Source of the DNA: Spongilla lacustris
Lineage: Eukaryota; Porifera; Demospongiae; Spongillida; Spongillidae
DNA length: 64,000 nucleotides
Reading direction: 5' to 3'
Assembly (NCBI GenBank): GCA_949361645.1
Contig: OX442422.1
Location: forward strand, 9,498,426-9,562,425
In this document: one piece after another, positions 26,460-36,800 of the stretch
How positions within the stretch are numbered: the stretch's first letter is position 1
Layout: every line of letters starts with the position of its first letter
Translations under genes and position numbers: made by a program
Notes under the pieces: model-generated
What the model was told of the DNA's origin: nothing
Seen by the model: the letters and a program-made list of their open reading frames with translations, nothing else
The model's database searches: none

Positions 26460-26728
26460 TTAATGAACTCGCTATTTCTTATTCAGGACACTGTGCAATT
26501 CCACAATTCCACAAAATGATTATAGCCTGTTAAAAATGCAGTGCTTTTTATAAGCCAATTGTACTGATACACCTGCAACACTTGGAGCTAGTAGATGACC
26601 CTCAGTCTTGTAGCAGAGGTTAGGGTTACTTAGGGTTTGTTGAAGCTGTTTTGGTTAATTAAATAAGTGTATTCATAGTCTGTGTACTTTGTACCTTCCA
26701 GAACATTCCATGCAGTCTGTATTATACC

Positions 26729-27410
26729 ACGTTTACACGACGACAACGCGGTACGGCGCAGTTGTCGAGTAAAGTTTATACACGTTTGTGGCTATGTGGT
26801 ATAGATTGGTTTTTTTTTTTTTTAAAGCAATTCGGTAACTAACTACAATCATTGCCCGAAATCAAAATGGATGACTTGCTTACAACGTTCCAAAGGAGGC
26901 ATCAGAGGCACAAAAGGAGGAGAGCGATTATATTTTCTCGTAACATACACAATATTATGGCAATGGTCATCCAATACACCTCACATGGCCTCAGTACCGC
27001 TCTTATTGTGCACCAAGTGATTTTTTTTTTTACAGCTTTCCAGTTGCACTTGTATCGATTCCTCTCCCCAAATTTTTATCATCCGCCATTTTAATACTAT
27101 GGAAACCGCATGCTCAAGTGCTATCGTATCCCGATCTACCACAATCGAGCCGTGCCGTGCCGAGCCAGCACGACTATTGCAACCGCGCAGGCTCGGCACG
27201 GTACGGCACGGTACGGCACGGTACGGCACGGTACGGCACGGTACGGCACGGTACGGCACGGTACGGCACGGTACGGCACGGTACGGCACGGTACGGCACG
27301 GTACGGCACGGTACGGCACGGTACGGCACGGTTTTGACAGGTCAAATTTTAACCGAACCGTACCGTGTCGAGCCGTACCGTATCGTGCTAGCACGGTGTC
27401 GTGTAAACGT
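26729..27410. mobile_element. TIR element carrying a GGCACGGTAC array
   Basis: Perfect 13-bp terminal repeats (ACGTTTACACGAC at 26729-26741, complement at 27398-27410) bound a 682-bp insert that is absent from the paralogous block near 21470-21536. An internal short frame (from 26866, MDDLLTTFQRRHQRHKRRR) looks like the basic N-terminus of a transposon protein. GTTTACAC ends recall PIF/Harbinger-type elements, but the target duplication is unclear. Confidence 0.6.
27195..27332. repeat. (GGCACGGTAC)n decamer array
   Basis: About 14 perfect copies of a 10-bp unit near the right end of the TIR element at 26729-27410. Related sequence (CCGAACCGTACCGTG, CGGTACGGCGC) lies near both termini, so the array probably grew from a subterminal transposase-binding repeat. 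Confidence 0.9.
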
Positions 27411-27717
27411 TCGTGTGTTTGTGATTCTATCAATACGTGCGGTGTTCAGAAATACACACAAGCCCAAGTATAAACATTTGAAACCACTTCCCCATCGTAC
27501 AAACAAGTTATACTACACATGTGCAATTACACCCATAACCATGGTGCTTTTTATACATGTTATGATACGCGATCACGACCCTTACAAAATACTTATTGTA
27601 CTAGTACGCGGGCCCACTCTCTCTATCCGGACCAGGGAGCTAAATATATATCACGGCAATAAAAGGGGGCCGAATCGATTGTTTTTTTTTTTTTTGGCTG
27701 TGTATGTCTACACTTAC

Positions 27718-27955
27718 CCTGGAGTTTTGAATCCAGTTCCGCTGTCAGCTTCTTCAAGAGCCATGAGGTCAGGAAGTTAATAATAAATATCCGATGTAAG
27801 GTTAACAAGTCCGCAAATGGCATGGCGGCGTCCTCCGTTTTGAGGTTCGACCTGAAGAGCTTCGATCCGTGGTTCATGGCGTCCAAACATTGCGCGTTAA
27901 GAAGCGTGATATGCTCGTGTAGGGACTGCATGGCCAGCAGAAGTTTTTTCTTGTC
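27718..27955 (-). CDS. Possible internal exon of an unknown gene
   Basis: A minus-strand frame of about 78 codons lies between a possible acceptor (CTCTGAG) and a strong donor, AGG|GTAAGT at 27712-27717. The peptide is helical: LLLAMQSLHEHITLLNAQCL, then DAMNHGSKLFRSNLK, ending in LLKKLTAELDSKLQ, which resembles a coiled coil. No neighbouring exon was found and I do not recognise the family. Confidence 0.3.
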
Positions 27956-28372
27956 TCAGAGTCAGACCTGTACCCAATGTCAGTTGAATCAGACTGTTTA
28001 CCAGACCCTTATAGACTTGGTGGGAACCTTTGGCTCAGATATGATGGAGTAAAATTGATTCAGACTGTATTACCAGAGTATAATACCAAATCTCGCTATC
28101 AATCTGAAATAGTTATAAATCAGGGCCGTATAGCTATAGATAACTTTTATAGTTTGGGGCCGGGGCCGGGGGGGAGGGGCACAATATATAGGTCTGAAGT
28201 CATTGTGGTCTAAATTCAGTCTAATTAATTTTAATTCTCGTCAGTTTTATAGGCATGCTACATACAACTTGATTTGAACCATGCATGCGCGCGTTATCAT
28301 ACACTCATTAAGGAAAAATCCCGGCGGCTTGCAGGCTCACTACTAGCATTCTAGTGAAGTATTACCTGAGCT

Positions 28373-28500
28373 TTATTACCCGGGACTTCGGAGCAGGGTT
28401 GCCCGGCGAAGGCCAGCCCGGCCTGACAGGTCGGCCTGCCAGGCCGGACTGTCCGCTTGGCCTGGCAGGCCGGACTCTCACCTGACAGGCCGGGATCCGC
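28373..28500. repeat. GC-rich nested palindrome
   Basis: GGCCTGCCAGGCCGGA and TCCGGCCTGCCAGGCC-type words alternate in inverted orientation and could form a stable stem. Probably part of a small transposon. Nothing else recognisable between 28000 and 28900. Confidence 0.5.
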
Positions 28501-28901
28501 CCACAAAGGGGGGGGGGGGGAGTAGATTGTCACACCAATGCATGCGCCAGCAATTACATGCATTGTGTTATCAGAGATCATATATAGAAGGATTTCTCTA
28601 AAGAAGTTGTGGTAGTAAATAATTATTCTTGTAAGCCATGATACACGAAAATTAAAGCAGAAAGCTTGATCACGATTAATATCGTAATGTACGTAGCCAT
28701 CCATGGCCACCTTTGGAACCACTGGGCTTGCATGGAACGAGAGCTTCACGACTGATGATTTCCCAAATTCACGCTGCATGGGGAAAGCTAAAGTTCAAAG
28801 GTTGGTGTGCCTTGTCACCGATTTCGGGTAGCGGCAACTTGATGCAAGACATGTACACTATTCTGACTCGGTACGCAAAGAAATTACCAGCTGTCTAAAT
28901 A

Positions 28902-29208
28902 TGTGGTAAATGGGACTTAATGTATTAGTACAATAGGACTTGTAAGGATTCACATGTAGAAGAAGTTCAAGGTGTAATGGACATGCGCAGTTGGGAATGA
29001 TTGCTACTACTTAAGAACTCTCCAGACTCTGATCTCTCTCTCTCTCTCTCGGCGGGTCTGCAACAACGGTGCTGGCTGCTGTCTTTGTCAGCGTGCGCAC
29101 TGGCTACTACCTCATTTGTATAGTTGTGTGCTTTGTGATTGTTGATATTTGATATCTTCCCTGTCCCTACGAGCGCCTCGCGTTACGTACACAGCTGGAG
29201 TTATCACA
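28902..29208 (+). repeat. 5' LTR of the Ty3/gypsy element
   Basis: A 307-bp repeat beginning TG and ending CA. It differs from the 3' LTR by one substitution, one 1-bp indel and the length of a TC run, which indicates a recent insertion. The flank is ...TCTAAATA. Confidence 0.95.
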
Positions 29209-29221
29209 TTGGCGACGAGGG
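29209..29221 (+). other. Candidate primer binding site
   Basis: TTGGCGACGAGGG follows the 5' LTR directly. A TGGCGACGAGG sequence at this place is common in Mag-lineage gypsy elements; which tRNA it matches was not tested. Confidence 0.6.
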
Positions 29222-29231
29222 TGAATCGAGT

Positions 29232-32200
29232 ATGGCTACTCTTTTGGGAGCAGTTGGCCCCTTCAACCCTGACACCGACGACTGGGTAGTCTACTCCGAA
29301 CGTCTCGAGCAGTTTTTCAAAGCTAATGGTATCTCAGATCCAGAGAAGCAACGGGCGGTGCTTTTGAGCACATGTGGAAACGAGACATACCTCCTTATTC
29401 GCAGCCTGGCAGCACCAGATAAGCCCACAGACAAGTCTATCTCGGAGATAGTTAAGTTAGCCCGTGACCATTTTTGTCCCTCTCGTTCTGTTATAGTTCA
29501 GCGCTACAACTTCAACTGTCGTACTCAGAAAGAAGGCGAAACCGTTTCCCAGTTCTGTGCGGAACTCCGGAGATTGTCTGAATTCTGTGAATTTGGAAAT
29601 ACCCTCAACGACATGCTCAGAGACCGTTTGGTATGCGGCATTAAGGATATCAAGTTACAGCGAAGGCTTTTGGCAGAAAGGGGCCTCACTTTCGCCAAGG
29701 CCTTTGAATTAGCTCAAGCGGCCGAACTGGCAGAAAAGAACGCCATGGATATTCAGCATTCCACCACGGTCTCCGTTTGCACTGTTCAGTCTCCAGACTC
29801 TCCAGCAGGTATGGATAACGTGCATGACGCTTGTTTTCGTTGTGGCGGAAGGCACAGTGCCAAGGACTGCCGTTTCAAGTCGGTGGAATGTTATAATTGC
29901 GGTAAGCTCGGTCATCTGTCTCGTGTATGTCGTAGCAAAAAGCCTGGACGCTCCGTCGGGAAGGACACCGCTCAACGGCGACCCAAGGATACCTATACGC
30001 TGTTCACGATAGCGGGAGATAGGTCAAGAGCTCCATTGACGCAGAAGGTAAAACTGGATGGTGCCGATTTGATGATGAAAGTAGACACAGGAGCGGTGGC
30101 GTCCGTTATAAGTGAGGAAACGTACAGGCAGTTGTGGACAACACCCAGGCGTCCCAAGTTGAAGCTTTCTGACGTTTACTTGAGAACATATACGGGAGAA
30201 AGGATCGAAGTGAAGGGACAGATCACGGTGGAAGCTAAGTATGGGGGCTCTGCTCAACGGTTGGACATCCTGGTTGTTGGTGGTAAAGGTCCTTCATTGA
30301 TGGGGCGGGATTGGTTACACAAATTAAAGCCTAACCTTTCTGTGTATTACATGGGGAGGAAGGGAAGTCTGTCACTACAGGGGTTGATGGATGGTCACAG
30401 GGACCTCTTCAAAGACGAGTTGGGTCTCATCAAGGGAGTTACAGTTAAGATTCATGTCGACAGTTCAAAGCCTCCACGATTCTTCAAGCCTCGACCAGTT
30501 CCCTATGCACTGCGGGGTAGAGTCGAGCAAGAGCTGGAGCGCTTACAGAGAGATGGAATTATTGAGCCTGTTCAATTTTCCGAATGGGCAGCACCAGTGG
30601 TACCTGTGATGAAACAGGATGGAAGCATCAGAATATGTGGCGATTATAAGTTAACAGTGAATTCTGCTTCTGACATTGAATCTTACCCCCTTCCCAGGAT
30701 AGATGATTTGTTGTCCTCACTGGCGGGAGCTAGGGTTTTCACAAAACTGGACCTGGCCCATGCCTACTTACAGTTGGCCTTGGATGAAGAATCGAAGAAA
30801 TTAGTAACAGTGTCTACCCACAAGGGCCTTTTTCGATATAATCGACTTCCATTTGGGGTGGCATCTGCCCCTGCCATTTTCCAACGTGTCATAGAGGGGA
30901 TGTTGAGTGGTATTTGCCACGTCAATGCTTACATGGATGACGTTCTGGTGGCAAATGATACTGAGGTGGAACACCTTTCAACCTTGGAGGAAGTCCTGGC
31001 ACGTTTGGAGCAGTATGGGGTACGGTTGAACAAGGCAAAGTGTAAGTTTATGTTGCCCAGTGTGGAATATTTGGGATATCACATCTCAGGGGATGGTGTT
31101 AGACCTACACAGGAGAAGCTTCAGGCCATTGTGGATGCCCCCGCTCCTAAGGACGTTTCTCAGCTAAAATCTTTCCTTGGGTTGGTTAACTACTACTCAA
31201 AGTTTTTACCCCACCTAGCAAACACATTGGCACCACTCTATGCATTGCTAACAAAACATCAGCAATGGTGCTGGGGAGCTGAACAAGAGGAAGCTTTCAA
31301 GATGGCCAAGTCACAGCTAGCATCAGATGTTGTGTTGGCACACTTTGATCCACAACAAAGGTTGGCTGTCGCTTGTGATGCATCACCTTATGGGGTAGGG
31401 GCAGTATTGTCACACTTGTACATTGATGGGTCTGAGCGGCCAATTGCATATGCTTCCCGTTCGCTTGCACCTGCTGAACGGAAATATTCCCATATAGAAA
31501 AAGAGGGTCTAGCTGTGGTATTTGGAGTTAAAAAGTTCCACCAATACCTGCTTGGGAGGAAATTTGTTGTGTTTTCAGATCACAAGCCTCTTCAGTTCCT
31601 CTTTTGCGAAACTAGACCAGTGCCTCCAATGGCATCGGCAAGAATTCAGCGTTGGGCATTGACGTTGAGCGCTTACAACTATCAGATTGTGTACAGGCCA
31701 AGCCAACTTCAGGCGAATGCAGATGGGCTAAGCAGGCTGCCTTTAAAAGGAGAAGAGCCAGGAGATGTTCCTTTACCTGGAGACACGATCCTGATGATGG
31801 AATCTCTCTCCAATGCTGATTCAGTTGTTACTGCTACCACTATCCGGAGTTGGACAGATAAGGATCCAGTCCTGTCTCTGGTCAGACGAATAGTCTTGCA
31901 TGGTTGGCAGCCACAGGCAAGTGATGAGTTTAGACCATACGAGCAACGTAAGCTTGAACTTAGTGTCCAGAATGGATGTGTACTTTGGGGCAGTCGGGTA
32001 GTGGTGCCTCCACAGGGAAGACAGCATGTTCTTGAAATGCTGCACGAAGGTCACCCTGGTATCTCACGAATGAAATCTCTTGCTAGGGGAATAGTATGGT
32101 GGCCCAAGTTGGATGCTGATCAAGAGACCTTGGTCAGAAGCTGCAAAGCTTGCCAAGAGAATCAGAAGCGTTGTTCGAAGGTTCAGTTACACCCATGGGA

Positions 32201-33185
32201 GTGGCCGGCAGAGCCTTGGGCTCGGGTGCATGTTGATTTCTTTGGCCCCTTTTTGGGAAAGCAATTCTTTATCATTGTAGATGCTCACTCTAAATGGGTA
32301 GAGGTGTGTGTAGTGTCGTCACCTTCCTCTCAGCAGGCCATTCAGGCACTTAGAAGAGTGTTTTCAACTCATGGGCTCCCACAGATCCTGGTCTCTGACA
32401 ATGGAGCAGCATTTTCAAGTTCGGAGTTTCAAACATTTGTTACACGAAATGGATTCAAGCATGTCAGAAGTGCACCCTATCATCCGGCCACCAACGGGCT
32501 AGCTGAGCGAGCCGTTCAAACAGTCAAGGATGCCCTAAAGAAGACCTCGGGTGACATTGATACTCGTTTATCCAGATTTTTGTTTCAATATAGGCTCACA
32601 CCGCATTCCTCTACCGGCCAGTCACCTGCAATGCTCTTACTGGGACGTGTACCCAGGTCTCACTTGGACTTCCTTTTCCCAGATGTGGCTGACAATGTGA
32701 AGCAGAATCAGCAACGGCAGAAGCAGAACCATGATCAGAGGGCAACTGAGCGTTTCTTTGTAGTTGGAGACAAGGTGTATGCTCTAAATCATAGAGGTAC
32801 TCCTACCTGGCTTCCAGGGACAGTATCTGCTGTGTCAGGTTCCCGCTCTTTGACTATCAAGTTCAGTGATGGACGCGAGTCCAGATACCATGCAGATCAC
32901 GTTAGGGCTCGTGAACAAGATGGGAGAGGAGGCAAAGAAGATGAAGACGAAGATGATTCCTCACCAACTGAGTGTATTCAAGACCAAGAAGAGGAAACTT
33001 TGTTGGCTACAGATCAGAATCAGGCCCCACCCGCAAACACTCACAGGGAGGATACTCCACCAGCCCCAACACCTCCACCAGAGGAAGTACATGTTCACCC
33101 ACAACCTGCAATTGAGGTGACATCGCAAGCAGCTCCTGTATTACGTCGCTCAACCCGTCCTCGTCATCCTCCAGATCGGTTGTGA
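29232..33185 (+). CDS. Ty3/gypsy Gag-Pol polyprotein, single intact frame
   Basis: One 1317-codon frame encodes the whole polyprotein, starting at the first ATG after the leader (MATLLGAV). Domains in order: Gag capsid (about 1-190); two zinc knuckles, CFRCGGRHSAKDC (about 200) and CYNCGKLGHLSRVC (about 220); aspartic protease VDTGA (about 284); reverse transcriptase with YMDD at 567-570; RNase H with ACDASPYG (714) and FSDHKPL; integrase HHCC zinc finger from H938; and catalytic D1002, D1056 and E1092 with exact D-35-E spacing. The C-terminal tail is acidic and Pro-rich. No envelope gene is present. Absence of any disruption and near-identical LTRs suggest a recently active element. Gag and Pol share one frame, so no frameshift is needed. 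Confidence 0.95.
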   Translation: MATLLGAVGPFNPDTDDWVVYSERLEQFFKANGISDPEKQRAVLLSTCGNETYLLIRSLAAPDKPTDKSISEIVKLARDHFCPSRSVIVQRYNFNCRTQKEGETVSQFCAELRRLSEFCEFGNTLNDMLRDRLVCGIKDIKLQRRLLAERGLTFAKAFELAQAAELAEKNAMDIQHSTTVSVCTVQSPDSPAGMDNVHDACFRCGGRHSAKDCRFKSVECYNCGKLGHLSRVCRSKKPGRSVGKDTAQRRPKDTYTLFTIAGDRSRAPLTQKVKLDGADLMMKVDTGAVASVISEETYRQLWTTPRRPKLKLSDVYLRTYTGERIEVKGQITVEAKYGGSAQRLDILVVGGKGPSLMGRDWLHKLKPNLSVYYMGRKGSLSLQGLMDGHRDLFKDELGLIKGVTVKIHVDSSKPPRFFKPRPVPYALRGRVEQELERLQRDGIIEPVQFSEWAAPVVPVMKQDGSIRICGDYKLTVNSASDIESYPLPRIDDLLSSLAGARVFTKLDLAHAYLQLALDEESKKLVTVSTHKGLFRYNRLPFGVASAPAIFQRVIEGMLSGICHVNAYMDDVLVANDTEVEHLSTLEEVLARLEQYGVRLNKAKCKFMLPSVEYLGYHISGDGVRPTQEKLQAIVDAPAPKDVSQLKSFLGLVNYYSKFLPHLANTLAPLYALLTKHQQWCWGAEQEEAFKMAKSQLASDVVLAHFDPQQRLAVACDASPYGVGAVLSHLYIDGSERPIAYASRSLAPAERKYSHIEKEGLAVVFGVKKFHQYLLGRKFVVFSDHKPLQFLFCETRPVPPMASARIQRWALTLSAYNYQIVYRPSQLQANADGLSRLPLKGEEPGDVPLPGDTILMMESLSNADSVVTATTIRSWTDKDPVLSLVRRIVLHGWQPQASDEFRPYEQRKLELSVQNGCVLWGSRVVVPPQGRQHVLEMLHEGHPGISRMKSLARGIVWWPKLDADQETLVRSCKACQENQKRCSKVQLHPWEWPAEPWARVHVDFFGPFLGKQFFIIVDAHSKWVEVCVVSSPSSQQAIQALRRVFSTHGLPQILVSDNGAAFSSSEFQTFVTRNGFKHVRSAPYHPATNGLAERAVQTVKDALKKTSGDIDTRLSRFLFQYRLTPHSSTGQSPAMLLLGRVPRSHLDFLFPDVADNVKQNQQRQKQNHDQRATERFFVVGDKVYALNHRGTPTWLPGTVSAVSGSRSLTIKFSDGRESRYHADHVRAREQDGRGGKEDEDEDDSSPTECIQDQEEETLLATDQNQAPPANTHREDTPPAPTPPPEEVHVHPQPAIEVTSQAAPVLRRSTRPRHPPDRL

Positions 33186-33190
33186 ATATG

Positions 33191-33201
33191 ATGGGAGGAA
33201 G
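33191..33201 (+). other. Polypurine tract
   Basis: ATGGGAGGAAG lies immediately before the 3' LTR, the expected place for the plus-strand primer. Confidence 0.7.
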
Positions 33202-33503
33202 TGTGGTAATGGGACTTAATGTGTTAGTACAATAGGACTTGTAAGGATTCACATGTAGAAGAAGTTCAAGGTGTAATGGACATGCGCAGTTGGGAATGAT
33301 TGCTACTACTTAAGAACTCTCCAGACTCTGATCTCTCTCTCTCTCGGCGGGTCTGCAACAACGGTGCTGGCTGCTGTCTTTGTCAGCGTGCGCACTGGCT
33401 ACTACCTCATTTGTATAGTTGTGTGCTTTGTGATTGTTGATATTTGATATCTTCCCTGTCCCTACGAGCGCCTCGCGTTACGTACACAGCTGGAGTTATC
33501 ACA
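33202..33503 (+). repeat. 3' LTR of the Ty3/gypsy element
   Basis: A 302-bp copy of the 5' LTR. Its right flank (CATTACACCTCATC) is the intron 11 repeat of the RhoGEF duplicate and does not match the left flank AAATA, so no target-site duplication is visible. Confidence 0.95.
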
Positions 33504-33509
33504 CATTAC

Positions 33510-33690
33510 ACCTCATCACAGTGCTAACATGTATACCTCATCACAGTGCTAACATGTACACCTCATCACAGTGCTAACATGTACACCTCATCACAGTGCT
33601 AGCATGTATACCTCATCACAGTGCTAACATGTATACCTCATCACAGTGCTAAAATTACACCTCATCACAGTGCTAACATGTACACCTCGT
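33510..33690. repeat. 25-bp tandem repeat at the start of RhoGEF copy 2
   Basis: About seven copies of ACCTCATCACAGTGCTAACA plus TGTAC or TGTAT, homologous to the array at 9040-9548 in copy 1. The left duplication border lies inside this array. Confidence 0.95.
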
Positions 33691-33835
33691 GAACCTCAGT
33701 AGTGAATCATTGTAATAGAGGCACAGAAGGGAAGGGAAGGGGAGGAGAGAGGAGCTTCGTGTGAAGGGAAGGGGAGGAGGAGCCTCATGTGAAGGGAAGG
33801 TGAGGAGCTTCGTGTGAAGGGAAGGGGAGGAGGAG

Positions 33836-36800
33836 ATTCATGGGAAGCTGTTTGATGCTCAGGTCCTGAGTACAGATCACAGAGAATTGTGGATCAAGAA
33901 ACTGAAGCAATTGAAGAACTCTGAACTCCTTGATGAGAACAAGGAATTGGTGTCACCAAGGGTAAGGTGTACTGTGTCACAGGAGTAAGGTGTTGGCACT
34001 GTGTCACCAGGGGCAAGGTGTTGTCAGGGTGCCACCAGGGGCAAGGTGTTGGCAGGTGTCACAGGGGTAAGGTGTTGTCAAGGTGTCACAGGGGTAAGAT
34101 GTTGGCACTGTGTCACCAGGGGTAAGGTGTTGGCACTGTGTCACCAAGGGTAAGGTGTTGTCAGGGTGCCACCAGGGGCAAGGTGTTGGCAGGATGTCAC
34201 AGGGATGGGTGTGGCTGGAACTAATGAATATGATTAATTATAGGGTTGCTTTGTATTTGCAGATATTCAGGAAGAGACATAATGACACAGGTAGGGGCAG
34301 TCAACATTACTGTGTATTGTACTGGCCAGCTAGTGTGTGGGGGTGGTACTGGTGTCAGTGTGAGGGTGGTACTGGTGCCAGTGTGGGGGTAGTACTGGGG
34401 TAGTGCTAGTATGGGAATGGGTGTGAGGTGGTTCCAATGTTCAAACAATAGACACTGCAACATGTAATTGGTTTGAAAATAAACAATTAACCCTCGTATC
34501 ACTCATCATAGTAAATATCCCCAACAATACCACATCACATATCCACTATTAATTATTGCATCGCTCCAAAACGTATTCATAACTGTGCAGTGTGATCGAT
34601 GCCCTCCCCTGCTTGTACAGGCCTTGAAGTGTCCAGACGCAGCGTGGGAAACCCACCAAAAGGTGAGACATAGTAGACTGGGGAGGAGGAAAGGGAGTGT
34701 ATAGAAACCGACATGTACCACAACATTGGAAACTAACATAATGTTTATACCCTTGGGGAACGTTCGTTTCCCAGGGTAACACACATTTGCTGGCCTCTAA
34801 CTCTCGCTAGATATAATGGCTACAAACAAGTCCTTTATTATCTGATCCCAACATCCGCTTGCTCCATACATTTTATGTTATACACGTTACCCCGGGGGAT
34901 TGTGCAGATAGACATTAAGCTCAAGTGACAGGTGGTGGTGGGGGGGGGGAGTGAGGGAACAGTGGATAATGTGGTCATGTGAGGATAGGTTCCTTCCCTC
35001 ACCATATCACAGTGCACTTCTCTTTGATCTCAGCCTCTACTGAAGGGACTAACAGCGGGATGATTATGTCGACATCCCTCCCCGTTATCAGCCCCTTGGG
35101 TGACTCAATGCCAGACAGTGGAGATGAGGACAATTCGTCGTACATTGTCACTGGTACTAATGAGGTCGTCCTCCACTTTGATGAGCCCGATGGTCGAGGA
35201 CTGCAGTGAAAGAACACAGTGAGTTGTGGTTGTGGGGAGCGGATGAGAGTGGTGGAGGAAGGGGTGGAGGGGGTGAGAGTGGGAGTGGATGGAGGGGGTG
35301 GGGAAGGGGATGGGGGTAAGTGGGGAGGATGGAAGGGATGAGAGAGTGGGGAGATTAGGTGTGGGTGTGAGGGGAACTAAACTGACGGATGCTGTGAAAA
35401 ATTAGTGGTGGTGTGTTGTGATTGTCTGGTGGGAGTAGCTAATTGGGTGGGACAGATGTTAGAATGGAAATGCAAGGCAATATTGATGGTCACGTTTCAG
35501 AACACAAAGCTGCAGAGAAGAGCTGCTATGAAGAAGAGCAAAGACCTCACAAGATGTAAGGGACCGCTTGGTGAAGTGGGGGGGGGATGGCTGGATATAT
35601 CTGCATGTAGGGGGGATGGCTGGATGATGTATGCTTGGTGAAGTTGGGGGTGGGGGTGGATGATGTCTGCATGTAGGGGGCATGGCTGGATGATGTCTGC
35701 ATGGTGAAGTGGGGGGTGGGGAGATGGCTGGATGATGTATGCTTGGTGAAGTGGGGGGCATGGCTGGATGATGTCTGCTTGGTGAAGTGGGGGTGGATGG
35801 TAATGAACACTGGGCCACAATCCTCCAGTGTACATTTGGTGACATTACTTGCTCCATCAGGGAAGAGCCGACGTTCTAGCCTGGAGGCTGCGCTAAGTAA
35901 ACCTGTTTACAATGGAGATGAGGATCAGCCAGAGGACACACCAAATAGCCCTACTGACATGCCAAGTAGCCCTACGGAGGACATGCCTAGTAACCCTAGC
36001 AACATGCCAAGTAACCCTAGCAACATGCCAATTAGCCCTAGCAACATGCCAATTAGCCCTACCAACATGTCAAATGGGAGCCTTACCAACATGTCAAATG
36101 GAGAAGGAAGCAGAGAGTCATTGTACAGAATAGGAGATTGCAACACAGTCCCCATGACACCTCTTCCCCATCCTGTGCCAAACACCACATTGGAGGACAC
36201 TATAAGGGCAGATGGTGGTATGCTGGGCACCAACGAGCCAATGGGAAGTTTTCCCGGGACCAGGGTGGATGCAGATTGGAATGGACACTTTAATGCAAGA
36301 CGTCTGAATGGACTTGATGAGGGTGGCATCATTTGGAAGCACGTAGGGCATTGTGTCAACAGTCCTATCACTATCGTCAGTGATTCTGAAGATGAGGAGC
36401 ACCCTGAGGTGAGAAGGCACTAAATGTTGTGTCACAGTGTGTGATGTAATGTGTGTGTGTGTGTGGGATTGTCAATTTATGTACTTGCTTGCTGGCTTGC
36501 CTCAGTACCCCATGTTGTTCATTTGCCACTTTCTCTTTCACTCTCAGTCGCCGTCCAAGAAATTTCAAAAAACAGAATATGGCAGGACATCCCCTCTGAC
36601 GGTATCCTCGCATAGCAGAACAATTTCAGCTTCAGAGACCATCACCAAGCCAATGCAGCTGTCAAGCGTACTCACAGGTAGCAGTGAGCTGCATCCAGAT
36701 GAGTTGCGTGCTTACAGGGGACCTGTTTGTAAGCACGTGCCGATTGAGTGTATTGCTGAGGAAGGAATGATGAATGAATGGAGAGGGGCGGTAGAGGGTA

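Noticed and set aside
27099..27780. Open frames of up to 220 codons on both strands
   Set aside because: They are produced by the GGCACGGTAC decamer array; no domain-like sequence lies outside it.
28713..28898. Short frames just upstream of the LTR element on both strands
   Set aside because: Plausible peptides exist on both strands, but no splice context or family match supports either.
29139..29231. Gag-Pol start at the upstream in-frame ATG (29139)
   Set aside because: That ATG lies inside the LTR; the first ATG after the primer binding site (29232) is the likelier start.
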